64,000 nt of DNA from Desulfuromonadales bacterium (GCA_027065695.1 JAMONP010000044.1:40193-104192); one strand, 5' to 3'. Positions 34,755 to 43,638 are shown, counted from the stretch's first letter. Numbers and translations: made by a program. Notes: a model not told the origin generated them from the letters alone.

Positions 34755-35540
34755 ATGAGCGATGCAAACAAAACAACCACTGAAGGAAATGACCGCCAGA
34801 TCGTCACTGCCCTGGCGCGAGGCCTGAGTGTGTTGCGTTGTTTTCGTCAGGGAGACCGTTTTCTAGGCAATCAGGAGATTGCCGAGCGTGCGGGCTTGCC
34901 CAAGGCGACCGTCTCTCGACTGACTCATACCTTAACGGTTCTTGGTTATCTGAATCACTCCAAGCGGTTTAATCAGTACAGTCTTGGTCCTGCTGTTCTT
35001 TCCCTGGGACATTCCATGCGCGGCAATATGGATATCCTCAAATCCGCTCTGCCGATGATGCAGGAGCTGGCCGATTATGCCGAAGCCTCCGTATCCCTTG
35101 CCGCTCGCGACGATCTGCACATGGTTTATCTGGAAAACTGTGTTGCCAGTGCCAACATGATTACCTTGCGTATCGATGTTGGCGCACGCACCCGCATCGC
35201 CAATACTGCCATGGGTCGAGCCCTGTTATGCGGTTTGCCAGCGGAAGAACGCGCGGAACTTGTTGCCATGATTCGTCAGTCTATCCCTAAAGGGGAGTGG
35301 CGACAGATCAAGGCAGGGATCGACCAGGGGGCTATAGATTATCAGGAAAAAGGCTTCTGCTTTTCCCTCGGTGACTGGCGTGAAAATGTGAACTCCATAG
35401 CAGTCCCCCTGATTCAGGCGGACAGGACTGTGCTGGCCATCAACTGCGGTGGGCCATCCTGGCAACTCAGCGCCGAAAAACTCGAAAAGGATATTGGGCC
35501 GCGGTTGGTCGAAATCAGCCGGAGCCTTGCAACTCTCTAA
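34755..35540 (+). CDS. IclR-family transcriptional regulator
   Basis: 261 residues: an N-terminal winged HTH (ALARGLSVLRCFRQGDRFLGNQEIAERAGLPKATVSRLTHTL) and a C-terminal IclR effector domain (GARTRIANTAMGRALLCGLP and the final VPLIQ...INCGGPSWQLS block). IclR proteins often control aromatic or acyl-CoA catabolism. It lies 55 bases before the glutaryl-CoA dehydrogenase gene in the same direction, so it is the likely regulator of the gcd genes. Confidence 0.92.
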   Translation: MSDANKTTTEGNDRQIVTALARGLSVLRCFRQGDRFLGNQEIAERAGLPKATVSRLTHTLTVLGYLNHSKRFNQYSLGPAVLSLGHSMRGNMDILKSALPMMQELADYAEASVSLAARDDLHMVYLENCVASANMITLRIDVGARTRIANTAMGRALLCGLPAEERAELVAMIRQSIPKGEWRQIKAGIDQGAIDYQEKGFCFSLGDWRENVNSIAVPLIQADRTVLAINCGGPSWQLSAEKLEKDIGPRLVEISRSLATL

Positions 35541-35595
35541 CTTACAGCTACTCACAAACTTATGGATGCAGGTAAAAAGATCTCAGGAGGTCAGA

Positions 35596-36753
35596 ATGCA
35601 GTTTGCCTTAACAGATGAACAAAAAATGATGCAGGAAATGGCCAAGGATTTTGCGCAGAAGGAAATCCTTCCTAACCAAAAGGATGATGAAGCGAATCAC
35701 AGGTACCGTCCTGAACTGGTCAAGAAGATGGCCTCTCTCGGTTTCTTCGGCTGTGCCCTGCCTGAGGAGTATGGCGGTAATGGCTTCGGTTTTCTTGAGT
35801 CGGTCATCCTCGCCGAGCAGATCGCCAAGGTTAGCGGTTCGTGGCGGTTGCCCTTTAATATGCAGAACATCGGCCCCGCAGTAACCGTCAACAAGTTCGG
35901 CAGCGAGGCACAGAAGCAGCGCTTCATCCCCGATTGGGTTAGCGCCGAGTCCTGTGGTTTCTTTGCCATCACCGAGCCCAACTCTGGCTCTGACGTTGCC
36001 AGCATGGGAACCACGGCCACCGATTGTGGCGACCACTGGGAACTCAACGGTCAGAAGATGTGGATTTCCAACGCCCACGTCGGCGACTGGGGTCTGCTGT
36101 ACGCTTTTACCGACAAGAGTAAGAAATACAAAGGCATGACCTGCTTTATCGTCAACCTCAAGGATAACGAGGGGATCGTCACGGCCGCCATCGAGACCAA
36201 ACTTGGCTTGCACTGTGCTCCCACCGGCGAAATTGCTTTCACCAAAGCGAAGATTCCCAAGGATTCGATTCTTGGTGAAGTCGGAGATGGGTTTAAAATC
36301 TGTATGTGGCAGCTCAACAACACCCGGATCAGTTGCTCTGCCGGAGCTCTTGGTATTGCCGGAGGTGCCATCGATGCTGCCATCGACTACGCCAACGAAC
36401 GGACCCAGTTCGGTAAGAAGATCGGAGCCTACCAGATGATCCAGGCTCAGATTGCCGATATGGTTGCCGAACATGAGGCGGCGCAGCTTCTTGTTTATCG
36501 AGCCGCCTGGCTCAAGGATCAGGGGTTGCCCAACCAGCAACAGACCTCTATTGCCAAGCTCTTCGCCTCCGAGGCCGCTGTTCACGCGGCCAGCGAGACG
36601 ATGAAGATCTTTGGTAGTTACGGCTTCTCTACGGAGTACCCGGCCGAACGATTCCTGCGTGATGCCCAGTCTCTGCGGGTGGTTGAGGGAACCAGCAACA
36701 TCCAGAAAACCATCATCGCCGGTATCGCCATGGGAGACGTTGCCAATCGTTAA
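35596..36753 (+). CDS. glutaryl-CoA dehydrogenase-like acyl-CoA dehydrogenase, probably non-decarboxylating
   Basis: 385 residues; the ATG at 35596 has AGGAGG before it (an open frame continues upstream inside iclR). The acyl-CoA dehydrogenase fold has FAITEPNSGSDVASM, catalytic Glu364 (VVEGTSN) and Arg84, which aligns with the substrate-carboxylate-binding Arg94 of human glutaryl-CoA dehydrogenase. The position of human Glu87, needed for decarboxylation, is Ala77 here. Non-decarboxylating enzymes such as that of Desulfococcus also lack this Glu. A full set of glutaconyl-CoA decarboxylase genes follows, so the product is most likely glutaconyl-CoA. The alignment is from memory, which limits certainty about the subtype. 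Confidence 0.85.
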   Translation: MQFALTDEQKMMQEMAKDFAQKEILPNQKDDEANHRYRPELVKKMASLGFFGCALPEEYGGNGFGFLESVILAEQIAKVSGSWRLPFNMQNIGPAVTVNKFGSEAQKQRFIPDWVSAESCGFFAITEPNSGSDVASMGTTATDCGDHWELNGQKMWISNAHVGDWGLLYAFTDKSKKYKGMTCFIVNLKDNEGIVTAAIETKLGLHCAPTGEIAFTKAKIPKDSILGEVGDGFKICMWQLNNTRISCSAGALGIAGGAIDAAIDYANERTQFGKKIGAYQMIQAQIADMVAEHEAAQLLVYRAAWLKDQGLPNQQQTSIAKLFASEAAVHAASETMKIFGSYGFSTEYPAERFLRDAQSLRVVEGTSNIQKTIIAGIAMGDVANR

Positions 36754-36834
36754 ACGATTTCCAATTCAGAAAATTACTAACTTTTTCTCTTGAAATTCGA
36801 ACAGATACGGAAGTTATTGTAAAAGGAGTGAAAA

Positions 36835-36996
36835 ATGGAGACGGATTGGCCCAAAGTTTTAGAAGTCTTTGGTAGCGGCATCATCGGAGTTTTTCTGGTT
36901 ATGATCCTGCTGCAGCTTCTGACCCAACTCAGCACCAGAGTTATCGACATTATCGAAAACCGGAATAAAGGTGAGGACGCAGAGCCTGGTGCCTGA
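36835..36996 (+). CDS. gcdD: small membrane subunit of Na+-pumping decarboxylase (GcdD/OadG-like)
   Basis: 53 residues with one membrane helix (GIIGVFLVMILLQLLTQ) and a charged C-terminal tail, the shape of OadG/MmdD/GcdD subunits that stabilise the decarboxylase complex. AAAGGAG precedes the ATG. Assigned by size, topology and position directly before gcdB. Confidence 0.75.
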   Translation: METDWPKVLEVFGSGIIGVFLVMILLQLLTQLSTRVIDIIENRNKGEDAEPGA

Positions 36997-37016
36997 TGCC
37001 TGAACCGAACCTGCAG

Positions 37017-37107
37017 GTAGGGGAGAAGCAAAAGCTTTATCTGCTTCGCCCTTGTAGCCATGGAGATCAAAGACGGGCGAAGCAGATAAAGCTTGCTTAG
37101 CCCCTAC
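37017..37107. repeat. long palindromic element between gcdD and gcdB
   Basis: Perfect 20-bp arms at 37032-37051 (AAGCTTTATCTGCTTCGCCC) and 37075-37094 enclose 23 bases. Outer arms GTAGGGG (37017-37023) and CCCCTAC (37101-37107) extend the foldback. The element at 38571 has the same GTAGGGG/CCCCTAC ends, so both belong to one dispersed-palindrome class. Confidence 0.75.
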
Positions 37108-37155
37108 AGCTGAAAAGGGTTTTCGGCGATTACCGAAGCCCTGAGGAAATACACC

Positions 37156-38280
37156 ATGTTCAACATACTCAAGGAACTCATTTATTCAAGCGGCGTAGTT
37201 AGCCTGACCGGTGGCAACCTGGTGATGTGGCTGGTGGCTTTCGTGTTGCTCTACCTGGCTATCAAGAAACAATACGAGCCGCTACTGCTGCTACCGATTG
37301 CCTTCGGCATCCTGGTCGTCAATCTGCCGCTGACTTTTCTTATGGAGCCAGAGCACGGCCTGATTTGGTTCTTTTACCATTATGGGATTGAACAGGATAT
37401 CATCCCGCCGCTGATCTTTCTGGGGCTTGGAGCAATGATCGATTTTGGTCCACTGATCGCCAACCCCAAGACTCTGCTGCTTGGGGCGGGGGCCCAGGCT
37501 GGCCTTTATGTCACCTTCTTCGCCGCTATCCTGTTCGGTTTTGACCTTCAGGAGGCCGGCTCGATAGCCATCATCGGTGGAGCCGACGGCCCGACCACCA
37601 TTTACCTGACTTCCAAACTCGCTCCGCATTTACTTGGTGCCACGGCTGTTTCCGCCTATGCCTACATGGCTCTGGTGCCGATCATTCAGCCGCCGATGAT
37701 GAAGCTGCTGACCACCGATCGTGAACGCAAGATCGTTATGACCAAATTGCGCCCGGTGAGTAAGTTGCAGAAGATCTGTTTTCCCATTGTCACAGGTATG
37801 ACTATCATGCTGGTGGTGCCTCCTGCCGCGCCGCTGATTTCCATGCTCATGCTTGGCAACCTCTTCAAAGAGTCGGGGGTCGTCGAGCGCCTGACCAACG
37901 CTGCCTCCAACGAGTTGATGAACATCGTCACCATTTTTCTCGGCTTGTCAATCGGCGCGACCATGACCGCTACGACCTTCCTTAACCCCAAGGTTCTGTT
38001 CATCTTCTTCCTTGGCCTGTTCGCCTTCGTTATCAGTACCGCTGCAGGGTTGCTCATGGCCAAATTCATGAACCTGTTTCTAAAAGACAAAGACAAGATC
38101 AACCCGCTCATCGGAGCTGCCGGCGTATCAGCGGTGCCCATGGCGGCTCGTTGCGTCCACAAGGTCGGTTCCGAAGCCAACCGTCGCAACTACCTGCTGA
38201 TGTATGCCATGGGCCCGAATGTGGCTGGTGTTATCGGCACTGTGGTGGCTGCGGCCATCCTGCTGAAAAATCTCGGATAA
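37156..38280 (+). CDS. gcdB: glutaconyl-CoA decarboxylase beta subunit (Na+ pump)
   Basis: 374 residues of the OadB/MmdB/GcdB family, polytopic. The conserved core GSIAIIGGADGPTTIYL near residues 135-151 holds the Asp of the Na+ site, and IGAAGVSAVPMAARCVHKV near 317-335 is the second signature. It decarboxylates carboxybiotin and exports Na+. Family members differ in partner, and the substrate call comes from the carboxyltransferase and the adjacent glutaryl-CoA dehydrogenase. Confidence 0.92.
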   Translation: MFNILKELIYSSGVVSLTGGNLVMWLVAFVLLYLAIKKQYEPLLLLPIAFGILVVNLPLTFLMEPEHGLIWFFYHYGIEQDIIPPLIFLGLGAMIDFGPLIANPKTLLLGAGAQAGLYVTFFAAILFGFDLQEAGSIAIIGGADGPTTIYLTSKLAPHLLGATAVSAYAYMALVPIIQPPMMKLLTTDRERKIVMTKLRPVSKLQKICFPIVTGMTIMLVVPPAAPLISMLMLGNLFKESGVVERLTNAASNELMNIVTIFLGLSIGATMTATTFLNPKVLFIFFLGLFAFVISTAAGLLMAKFMNLFLKDKDKINPLIGAAGVSAVPMAARCVHKVGSEANRRNYLLMYAMGPNVAGVIGTVVAAAILLKNLG

Positions 38281-38340
38281 TTTTGTTATACTTGGCCCTG
38301 TGAACAAATTCGAAAACATTCATGAAAAAGGAGAAAGCCA

Positions 38341-38553
38341 ATGCCTGAACTGATTGCCCCTCTTGCCGGAAATGTCTGGAAAGTCCTCGTCGCCGTAGGT
38401 GACAAAGTCGAACTGGATGATGAGGTGATTATCCTCGAAGCCTTGAAGATGGAAACTCCCATCTATTGCGACGACGCCGGCACCATCACTGAACTCAAGG
38501 TCACAGAAGGCGACGCAGTCGAAGAGGGAGCTGTTCTGGCTGTGATTGGCTGA
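38341..38553 (+). CDS. gcdC: biotin carrier subunit of glutaconyl-CoA decarboxylase
   Basis: 70 residues, essentially a bare biotinyl domain with the biotin site EALKMETP, Lys36. Usual GcdC proteins add an Ala/Pro-rich linker at the N-terminus, which is absent here. The domain carries CO2 from GcdA to GcdB. AAAGGAG lies upstream. Confidence 0.93.
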   Translation: MPELIAPLAGNVWKVLVAVGDKVELDDEVIILEALKMETPIYCDDAGTITELKVTEGDAVEEGAVLAVIG

Positions 38554-38570
38554 CGCAATACAGCAAACAC

Positions 38571-38645
38571 GTAGGGGCGCTGCTTGCCGCGCCCTTAGGT
38601 TTAAATGATTTGAATGCAAGAGGGCGCAGCAAGCGGCGCCCCTAC
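38571..38645. repeat. long palindromic element between gcdC and gcdA
   Basis: Left arm from GTAGGGGCGCTGCTTGCCGC (38571-38590), right arm GGGCGCAGCAAGCGGCGCCCCTAC ending at 38645; they pair almost completely around an AT-rich centre. Same GTAGGGG...CCCCTAC termini as the element at 37017. It may fold in the mRNA and tune gcdA expression. Confidence 0.75.
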
Positions 38646-38662
38646 AGTCAAAGGGATTTGTC

Positions 38663-40420
38663 ATGTCACGCAAGCAAACACCACTGCGCCCGTATTTTGA
38701 GAAAATGCCTGAAATTGGTAAAGAACTGAGAGCCGGAGAGGTACGCCGCTCCCAGGCCAACGTTGAACTTGTTCTGGAGCAAGAGGCAATTATCGCCAAG
38801 GAAGTCGTGCGGGTGAAAAACGCGGGGATCCCCGCTGAGAAGATTCACCAGCGCGGTGGGATGACCATCTACGACCGCCTAGAATACCTGGTTGATGAGG
38901 GTAGCTGGAATCCACTGCACACCCTATATAATCCGACCGAAAACGTAGAAGGCTGCACCGGGGTCGTCGATGGTCTCGGCAAAATCGAAGGCAAATGGGC
39001 GGTCATCATCGGCTTTGATAATAAGGTCATGGCTGGCGCCTGGATAGCCAGCCAGTCCGAAAATATCCTTATGGTTACCGACCTGGCCAAGCGCCTCAAC
39101 ATTCCTCTGGTCTGGTTGACTAACTGCAGCGGTGTTAAGCTCACGGAGCAGGAGACCGTCTACGCAGGTCGCCGTTCCAGTGGCGCTCCCTTTTATCGAC
39201 ATGCCGACCTCAACCATCTGGGGATCCCGATTCTCAATGGTATCTATGGTACCAACCCGGCTGGCGGCGGCTACCAGGGGATCAGCCCCACTATTCTGCT
39301 GGCTCACGACGATGCGAATATCGCTGTTGGCGGTGCCGGTATCGTCGGTGGTATGAACCCCAAAGGATATATCGATGAAGAGGCTGCCCAGGCACTCATC
39401 GAGGGCACCAAGAATTTCAAAGGCAAGGCTCCGGGCCGGGTGGAAACCCACTTCGATCAGACCGCTTACTTCCGTGAAGCTCATGATACAGAAGAGGGCG
39501 TCCTCGATGGCATCAAGGATTACATGCGCATGATGCCAGCTTACGATCCGACCATGTTCCGGGTGGCAGAACCCGCAGAGCCGAAGCTGGCAGTCGAAGA
39601 CCTCAACATGCTCCTTCCCGCTAATCAGAAACGTCCCTACGATGCAGTACAGATCCTGGCACGTCTCACCGACAACAGCGAGTTTATGGAATACCGGCCC
39701 GACTACGGCCGTGAAGTTTTTACCGGCATCGCCAAGATCGATGGCTTTCCTGTCGCCTTTGTCGGTAACCAGCAGGGTGTTTTTCCTGGCTATCCAGATT
39801 ACGCTAATGGCGAATATCCCGGTGTAGGCGGCAAGCACTATCGCGAAGGGCTTATCAAGCAAGGCGAGTTTGTCACCCTCTGCGGTCGCGACAACCTGCC
39901 GATTATCTGGCTGCAGGATACCACTGGCATCGATGTCGGCGATCTTGCCGAAGAAGCTGAACTTCTTGCTCTCGGCCAGTCTCTGGTCTATTCCATTGAG
40001 CAGACTGAGCTCTCTATGATGTGTGTTGTTCTACGCAAGGGGACTGCTGCTGCTCATTACATCATGTGCGGCCCTCAGGCGAACAATAATAATGCCTTTA
40101 CCCTCGGCACCCCACTCACCGAGATCTATGTCATGCACGGCGAGACCGCTGCTGCCGCTTCTTATGCCCGTCGCCTGGTCAAGGAAGATGCTGCCGGCAA
40201 TGATCTCACTCCGACCCTTGATAAAATGAACCAGATGATCCAGGACTATCAGGACAAGTCGACCCCGGCCTACAGTGCCAAGAAGGGTTTTGTCGACGAG
40301 ATCGTCTCACTGACCGAGTTGCGCAACTACATCAAAGCTTTTACTTGTGCTAACTACCAGAATCCAAAATCGATTACTCCGGTTCACCAGATGCTTTTGC
40401 CACGTATAATCAAAGGGTAA
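38663..40420 (+). CDS. gcdA: glutaconyl-CoA decarboxylase alpha subunit (carboxyltransferase)
   Basis: 585 residues, matching the length of Acidaminococcus GcdA. Two crotonase-like carboxyltransferase domains are seen: N-terminal with NPTENVEGCTGVVDG and AGRRSSGAPFYRHADLN, C-terminal with GNQQGVFPGYPDY and the late YIMCGPQANNNNAFTLGTP. It moves CO2 from glutaconyl-CoA to the biotin of GcdC, giving crotonyl-CoA. Last gene of the gcd operon; a strong hairpin follows. Confidence 0.93.
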   Translation: MSRKQTPLRPYFEKMPEIGKELRAGEVRRSQANVELVLEQEAIIAKEVVRVKNAGIPAEKIHQRGGMTIYDRLEYLVDEGSWNPLHTLYNPTENVEGCTGVVDGLGKIEGKWAVIIGFDNKVMAGAWIASQSENILMVTDLAKRLNIPLVWLTNCSGVKLTEQETVYAGRRSSGAPFYRHADLNHLGIPILNGIYGTNPAGGGYQGISPTILLAHDDANIAVGGAGIVGGMNPKGYIDEEAAQALIEGTKNFKGKAPGRVETHFDQTAYFREAHDTEEGVLDGIKDYMRMMPAYDPTMFRVAEPAEPKLAVEDLNMLLPANQKRPYDAVQILARLTDNSEFMEYRPDYGREVFTGIAKIDGFPVAFVGNQQGVFPGYPDYANGEYPGVGGKHYREGLIKQGEFVTLCGRDNLPIIWLQDTTGIDVGDLAEEAELLALGQSLVYSIEQTELSMMCVVLRKGTAAAHYIMCGPQANNNNAFTLGTPLTEIYVMHGETAAAASYARRLVKEDAAGNDLTPTLDKMNQMIQDYQDKSTPAYSAKKGFVDEIVSLTELRNYIKAFTCANYQNPKSITPVHQMLLPRIIKG

Positions 40421-40433
40421 TTGTCTTACCATC

Positions 40434-40467
40434 CACCAGCCTCGAACGATATCGTTCGGGGCTGGTG
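40434..40467 (+). terminator. hairpin after gcdA
   Basis: CACCAGCCTCGAACGAT (40434-40450) pairs with the following ATCGTTCGGGGCTGGTG (one T-G pair), giving a 17-bp stem. The downstream sequence TGTTGCTTCTG is only mildly T-rich. Probable end of the gcd operon. Confidence 0.6.
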
Positions 40468-40511
40468 TGTTGCTTCTGTCAAGAGTGCCTCTACTGCGAA
40501 GGGATACCTGC

Positions 40512-41342
40512 ATGAGTTCAGTTACTGACAGCGTAGCGGGTCACTACGCCCATCAAGATCTTGAAGCTACGATTCTAGCAGCGCTGGTGGCGGCAGGTAA
40601 AGATCCTGACCATCTCAGTGTGGCAGACCTTGCTCCCATTGACCAATTTCATGTCCGTGGTCGTAACGCGACGCTTGAGCTTGCTCGTCAGCTCCAGCTT
40701 GATGACAGCCTGCAGGTTTTAGATGTCGGTAGTGGTCTGGGTGGTGCTTCAAGGCATCTTGCGCAGGAGTTCGGTTGCCGCGTTACCGGGCTGGATATTA
40801 CCAAGGAGTATTGCCAGGTTGCTACTATGCTGGCGCGACGGCTCGGCCTTGACTCGCGTGTCTGCTTTCGTCACGGTAACGCCCTTGAAATGCCCTTCGA
40901 AGATGCAACCTTCGATGTCTTGTGGACTCAACATACGGCAATGAATATCCCTGACAAAGCCAGGCTCTATCGTGAAATGTGGCGGGTCTTGAAGCCCGGC
41001 GGGGTCTTGGCCAGTTATGATGTTTTTGCGGGTGAGGGTGGTCCAGTACATTTCCCAGTTCCCTGGGCGCGCGAACCTTCCATAAGCTTTTTGATAACGC
41101 CACAACAGATGCGGGAACTTTTCGCTAACACCGGTTTTGAAATCCTTCGCTGGCAGGATACCACGGCAGCGGGCCGGTCATGGTTTCAGCACATGGGTGA
41201 AAAAATTCGTAAAGAAGGCCCTGCGCCTCTTGGTATCCATGTTTTGCTTGGCCCCGATTTTCGAACAATGGCGTACAATCAGGTGCGGAACCTTGAAGAG
41301 AACCGGGTTGTTCTCATTGAATCAGTCGTACAACGCCCATAA
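40512..41342 (+). CDS. class I SAM-dependent methyltransferase
   Basis: 276 residues from the ATG at 40512, with AAGGGA upstream (an open frame continues back into the terminator and is not used). SAM-binding motif I VLDVGSGLGGASRHLA near residue 75, then VTGLDIT, DVLWTQHTAMNI and LKPGGVLASYDVF, as in UbiE-like and glycine/sarcosine-type methyltransferases. Substrate unknown. It ends in a double stop TAATAA directly followed by a gene remnant. Confidence 0.85.
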   Translation: MSSVTDSVAGHYAHQDLEATILAALVAAGKDPDHLSVADLAPIDQFHVRGRNATLELARQLQLDDSLQVLDVGSGLGGASRHLAQEFGCRVTGLDITKEYCQVATMLARRLGLDSRVCFRHGNALEMPFEDATFDVLWTQHTAMNIPDKARLYREMWRVLKPGGVLASYDVFAGEGGPVHFPVPWAREPSISFLITPQQMRELFANTGFEILRWQDTTAAGRSWFQHMGEKIRKEGPAPLGIHVLLGPDFRTMAYNQVRNLEENRVVLIESVVQRP

Positions 41343-41345
41343 TAA

Positions 41346-41504
41346 CTGGCCGCACTCAACGTAGGGTGCAAGCTTCGGGAGCTTGCCGAGGTGATCTTTC
41401 AGACCGCAGTTTATGGCGGAGTGCCAGCAATGAATCAGGGCCTGAAGGCTCTCCGCAAAGTTCTCCAAGAACAAGGACTGTGGCCTATCCGCGATGAAGT
41501 CTGA
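41346..41504 (+). pseudogene. remnant of a carboxymuconolactone decarboxylase-family gene
   Basis: Directly after the methyltransferase stop the same frame stays open for 52 codons to TGA at 41502-41504. The translation LAALNVGCKLRELAEVIFQT... followed by AVYGGVPAMNQGLKALRKVL matches the C-terminal end of carboxymuconolactone decarboxylase (CMD/AhpD-like) proteins, with the typical ALNxG...EVIxQTAVYxGVPA pattern. The N-terminal part with the CxxC region is missing and there is no start codon or ribosome-binding site before it. Best read as a 5'-deleted gene. Confidence 0.6.
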
Positions 41505-41608
41505 GATATTCACGCTTTTCAGTTTGCTCGAATAGATAAAACGGTGTTATTGTCTACTGCTACGGTAGGAGGTATCGATAAGGCTAATCTTGGAGAGCAG
41601 AACTTCAT

Positions 41609-43390
41609 ATGAGATCATCTTCATTGCAAAGCTTGGGCGCAACTGGAAAGTTAGAAAAAGTAAAACCCTTACAGCTGACCTACAGTCTTGATCGGAACCA
41701 GAAGATTGTTTCGGTCAAAGGAAGCTCATCTTTTGAATGTCAGGATCAACCTGCTCTTGTCGGCAAAAGTCTTGAGCAAGTTGATGATTTACGGCACTTC
41801 CATGCGCTTTTGGTTCAGGGTTTCGGCTTCAAGTCTTTGCCGGTCCCTGTCGCTGATCGCTGGTATGTAGCGGAACACCTGCCAGCCGTCTCTGGAGATG
41901 CCCTGGCTGGAGGAGAGCTGGTTCTGACTGCCCTTGGTCGTGGTAACGAAGCGGCTATCGTTCTCCACGATTTCGTACAGTCTATCGATCCTTTTTCTCT
42001 GGATGCCAGCGGGGGAATCCTGCTGGTTGACCGTGCCGGGTTTATTTTGATGGTTAACCGGGAGTTTGCTGACATTCTCGGTTTACAGGTTGTTGACATG
42101 GTTGGGCTCCATATCAACGAATCTTATCCTGATTCAGCCTTATCACGTTTGCCTAAAGTTATGGAGTCCGGAAAGGCAGAAATCGGCGAACCGCACGAGT
42201 TGAATGGTCGGCAAATTGTAGCTAGTCGCTGGCCGCTGATAAAAAATGGTAAAACCTTCGGTGCCTACGGCAAGGCACAGTTGAGGGAAGGACCGGATAC
42301 ATCCCGTTGTACTGGCAAAATTTCTTCTGTTGAGGGCAAGTCGAGTCGTCGTGCTATTGCCGGTCACCGCCCAACTGCTCTATACGGAGTTGACCAGATT
42401 GTCTGCCAGGGCCAGACCATGCTGGATATCAAAGAGCGTCTGGTGAGGATTGCTGATCGCTCTTCAACTGTGCTGTTGACTGGTGAGAGCGGCACCGGCA
42501 AGGAGCTCTTTGCGCATGCGATTCACTCGGCCAGCCGTCGCAGTAACGGCCCCTTCGTAAGAGTCAACTGTGCAGCTATTCCGGAGAACTTGCTGGAAGC
42601 CGAGCTTTTCGGTTACGTCGAGGGGGCTTTCTCAGGGGCCAGACGCGGCGGACAGATTGGAAAATTCGAGCAGGCCCATGGCGGCACGCTCTTCCTCGAT
42701 GAAATCAGTGAGATGCCTCTCGCTATGCAAGCCAAGCTGCTGCGTGTTCTGCAGGAACGCGAAGTTGCTCCTCTCGGCAGTCAGGACATCCGCTTTGTCG
42801 ATGTGCGTTTCATTACGACAACCAACCGTGATGCCTTAACTCTCGTCAAGGATGGCAAGCTGCGCCACGATCTCTACTACCGTATCAATGTTGTGTCGCT
42901 GCCGATCCCGCCTTTACGTGAACGTACGGAAGATATCTTTCGATTGACCAGATATTTTGTCGAACAGTTCAATGTTGAGTTCGATTTGAATGTTCAGGGG
43001 CTTAGCTCCCGTGCCTGGACAGCCTTGAAGGACTATCCTTTCCCTGGAAATGTACGTGAATTGCGCAGTGCTATTGAGAGCGCCTTCAACATGGTCAATG
43101 GCCCGTTTATCAGACTATATGATCTTCCCACACCGATTGCTGAACTCCATCGTCCCGAGGGTCTTGCTGTGTCTACCAGTGGTGTGTATCGGTTAGGCGT
43201 TGTCAAAGATCTGGGTGCTGTCAAAGATCTGGGCAAGCGGTCGCTACAGGAAATTATGGAGGAGATCGAAAAAGATCTGCTGATTGCAGCTATGGAAAAA
43301 GTTGGAGGCAACAAGTTGGTAGCAGCCAATTTGCTGGGGATTTCCCGACCGGGACTTTATAAAAAGCTGCAAAAATATCATCTCCACTAA
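41609..43390 (+). CDS. sigma-54-dependent transcriptional activator with PAS-type sensor
   Basis: 593 residues: an N-terminal sensor region with a PAS domain near 135-190 (SGGILLVDRAGFILMVNREFADILG), a central AAA+ domain with Walker A GESGTGKE near 290, the sigma-54 contact loop GAFSGA near 340 (variant of GAFTGA), Walker B GGTLFLDEI, and the Arg-finger region. A C-terminal Fis-type HTH (NKLVAANLLGISRPGLYKKL) ends the protein. There is no receiver domain, so it may sense a ligand directly. An in-frame 18-base repeat gives VKDLGA-VKDLGK in the linker before the HTH. The sigma-54-type promoter at 43639 lies downstream. Confidence 0.93.
   Translation: MRSSSLQSLGATGKLEKVKPLQLTYSLDRNQKIVSVKGSSSFECQDQPALVGKSLEQVDDLRHFHALLVQGFGFKSLPVPVADRWYVAEHLPAVSGDALAGGELVLTALGRGNEAAIVLHDFVQSIDPFSLDASGGILLVDRAGFILMVNREFADILGLQVVDMVGLHINESYPDSALSRLPKVMESGKAEIGEPHELNGRQIVASRWPLIKNGKTFGAYGKAQLREGPDTSRCTGKISSVEGKSSRRAIAGHRPTALYGVDQIVCQGQTMLDIKERLVRIADRSSTVLLTGESGTGKELFAHAIHSASRRSNGPFVRVNCAAIPENLLEAELFGYVEGAFSGARRGGQIGKFEQAHGGTLFLDEISEMPLAMQAKLLRVLQEREVAPLGSQDIRFVDVRFITTTNRDALTLVKDGKLRHDLYYRINVVSLPIPPLRERTEDIFRLTRYFVEQFNVEFDLNVQGLSSRAWTALKDYPFPGNVRELRSAIESAFNMVNGPFIRLYDLPTPIAELHRPEGLAVSTSGVYRLGVVKDLGAVKDLGKRSLQEIMEEIEKDLLIAAMEKVGGNKLVAANLLGISRPGLYKKLQKYHLH
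43201..43233 (+). repeat. in-frame tandem repeat in the activator linker
   Basis: TGTCAAAGATCTGGG occurs at 43201-43215 and again at 43219-43233 (period 18 bases, six codons), duplicating VKDLG in the interdomain linker. Likely recent slippage; the frame is kept. Confidence 0.7.
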
Positions 43391-43638
43391 AACCACTTTT
43401 GTGATCGTCTTTTTGAGCCTAACTTCAGGGCCGGGGTGCTATTTGCACTACGGCCTATTTTTGTTGAGTAGGGAGCTCCTATGTCATTGCTTTTAACAGT
43501 CGTTATGTCAATGTAACAATAGGTGACATACTCAGTTGCAGGTAATCTACTTAGGGCTTTTTAATTTAGCTGTATAACGTTTTAAGTTCGACAGCTTACC
43601 CTGATGATTAAATGTTTCTATTGTTATAAAACATTGTT

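Noticed and set aside
35608..36585. Long open frame (325 codons) on the - strand inside the glutaryl-CoA dehydrogenase gene
   Set aside because: It mirrors the codon pattern of the real gene, has no recognisable domain and no ribosome-binding site.
38924..39862. Long open frame (312 codons) on the - strand inside gcdA
   Set aside because: Antisense shadow of a strongly conserved coding region; no protein motifs seen.
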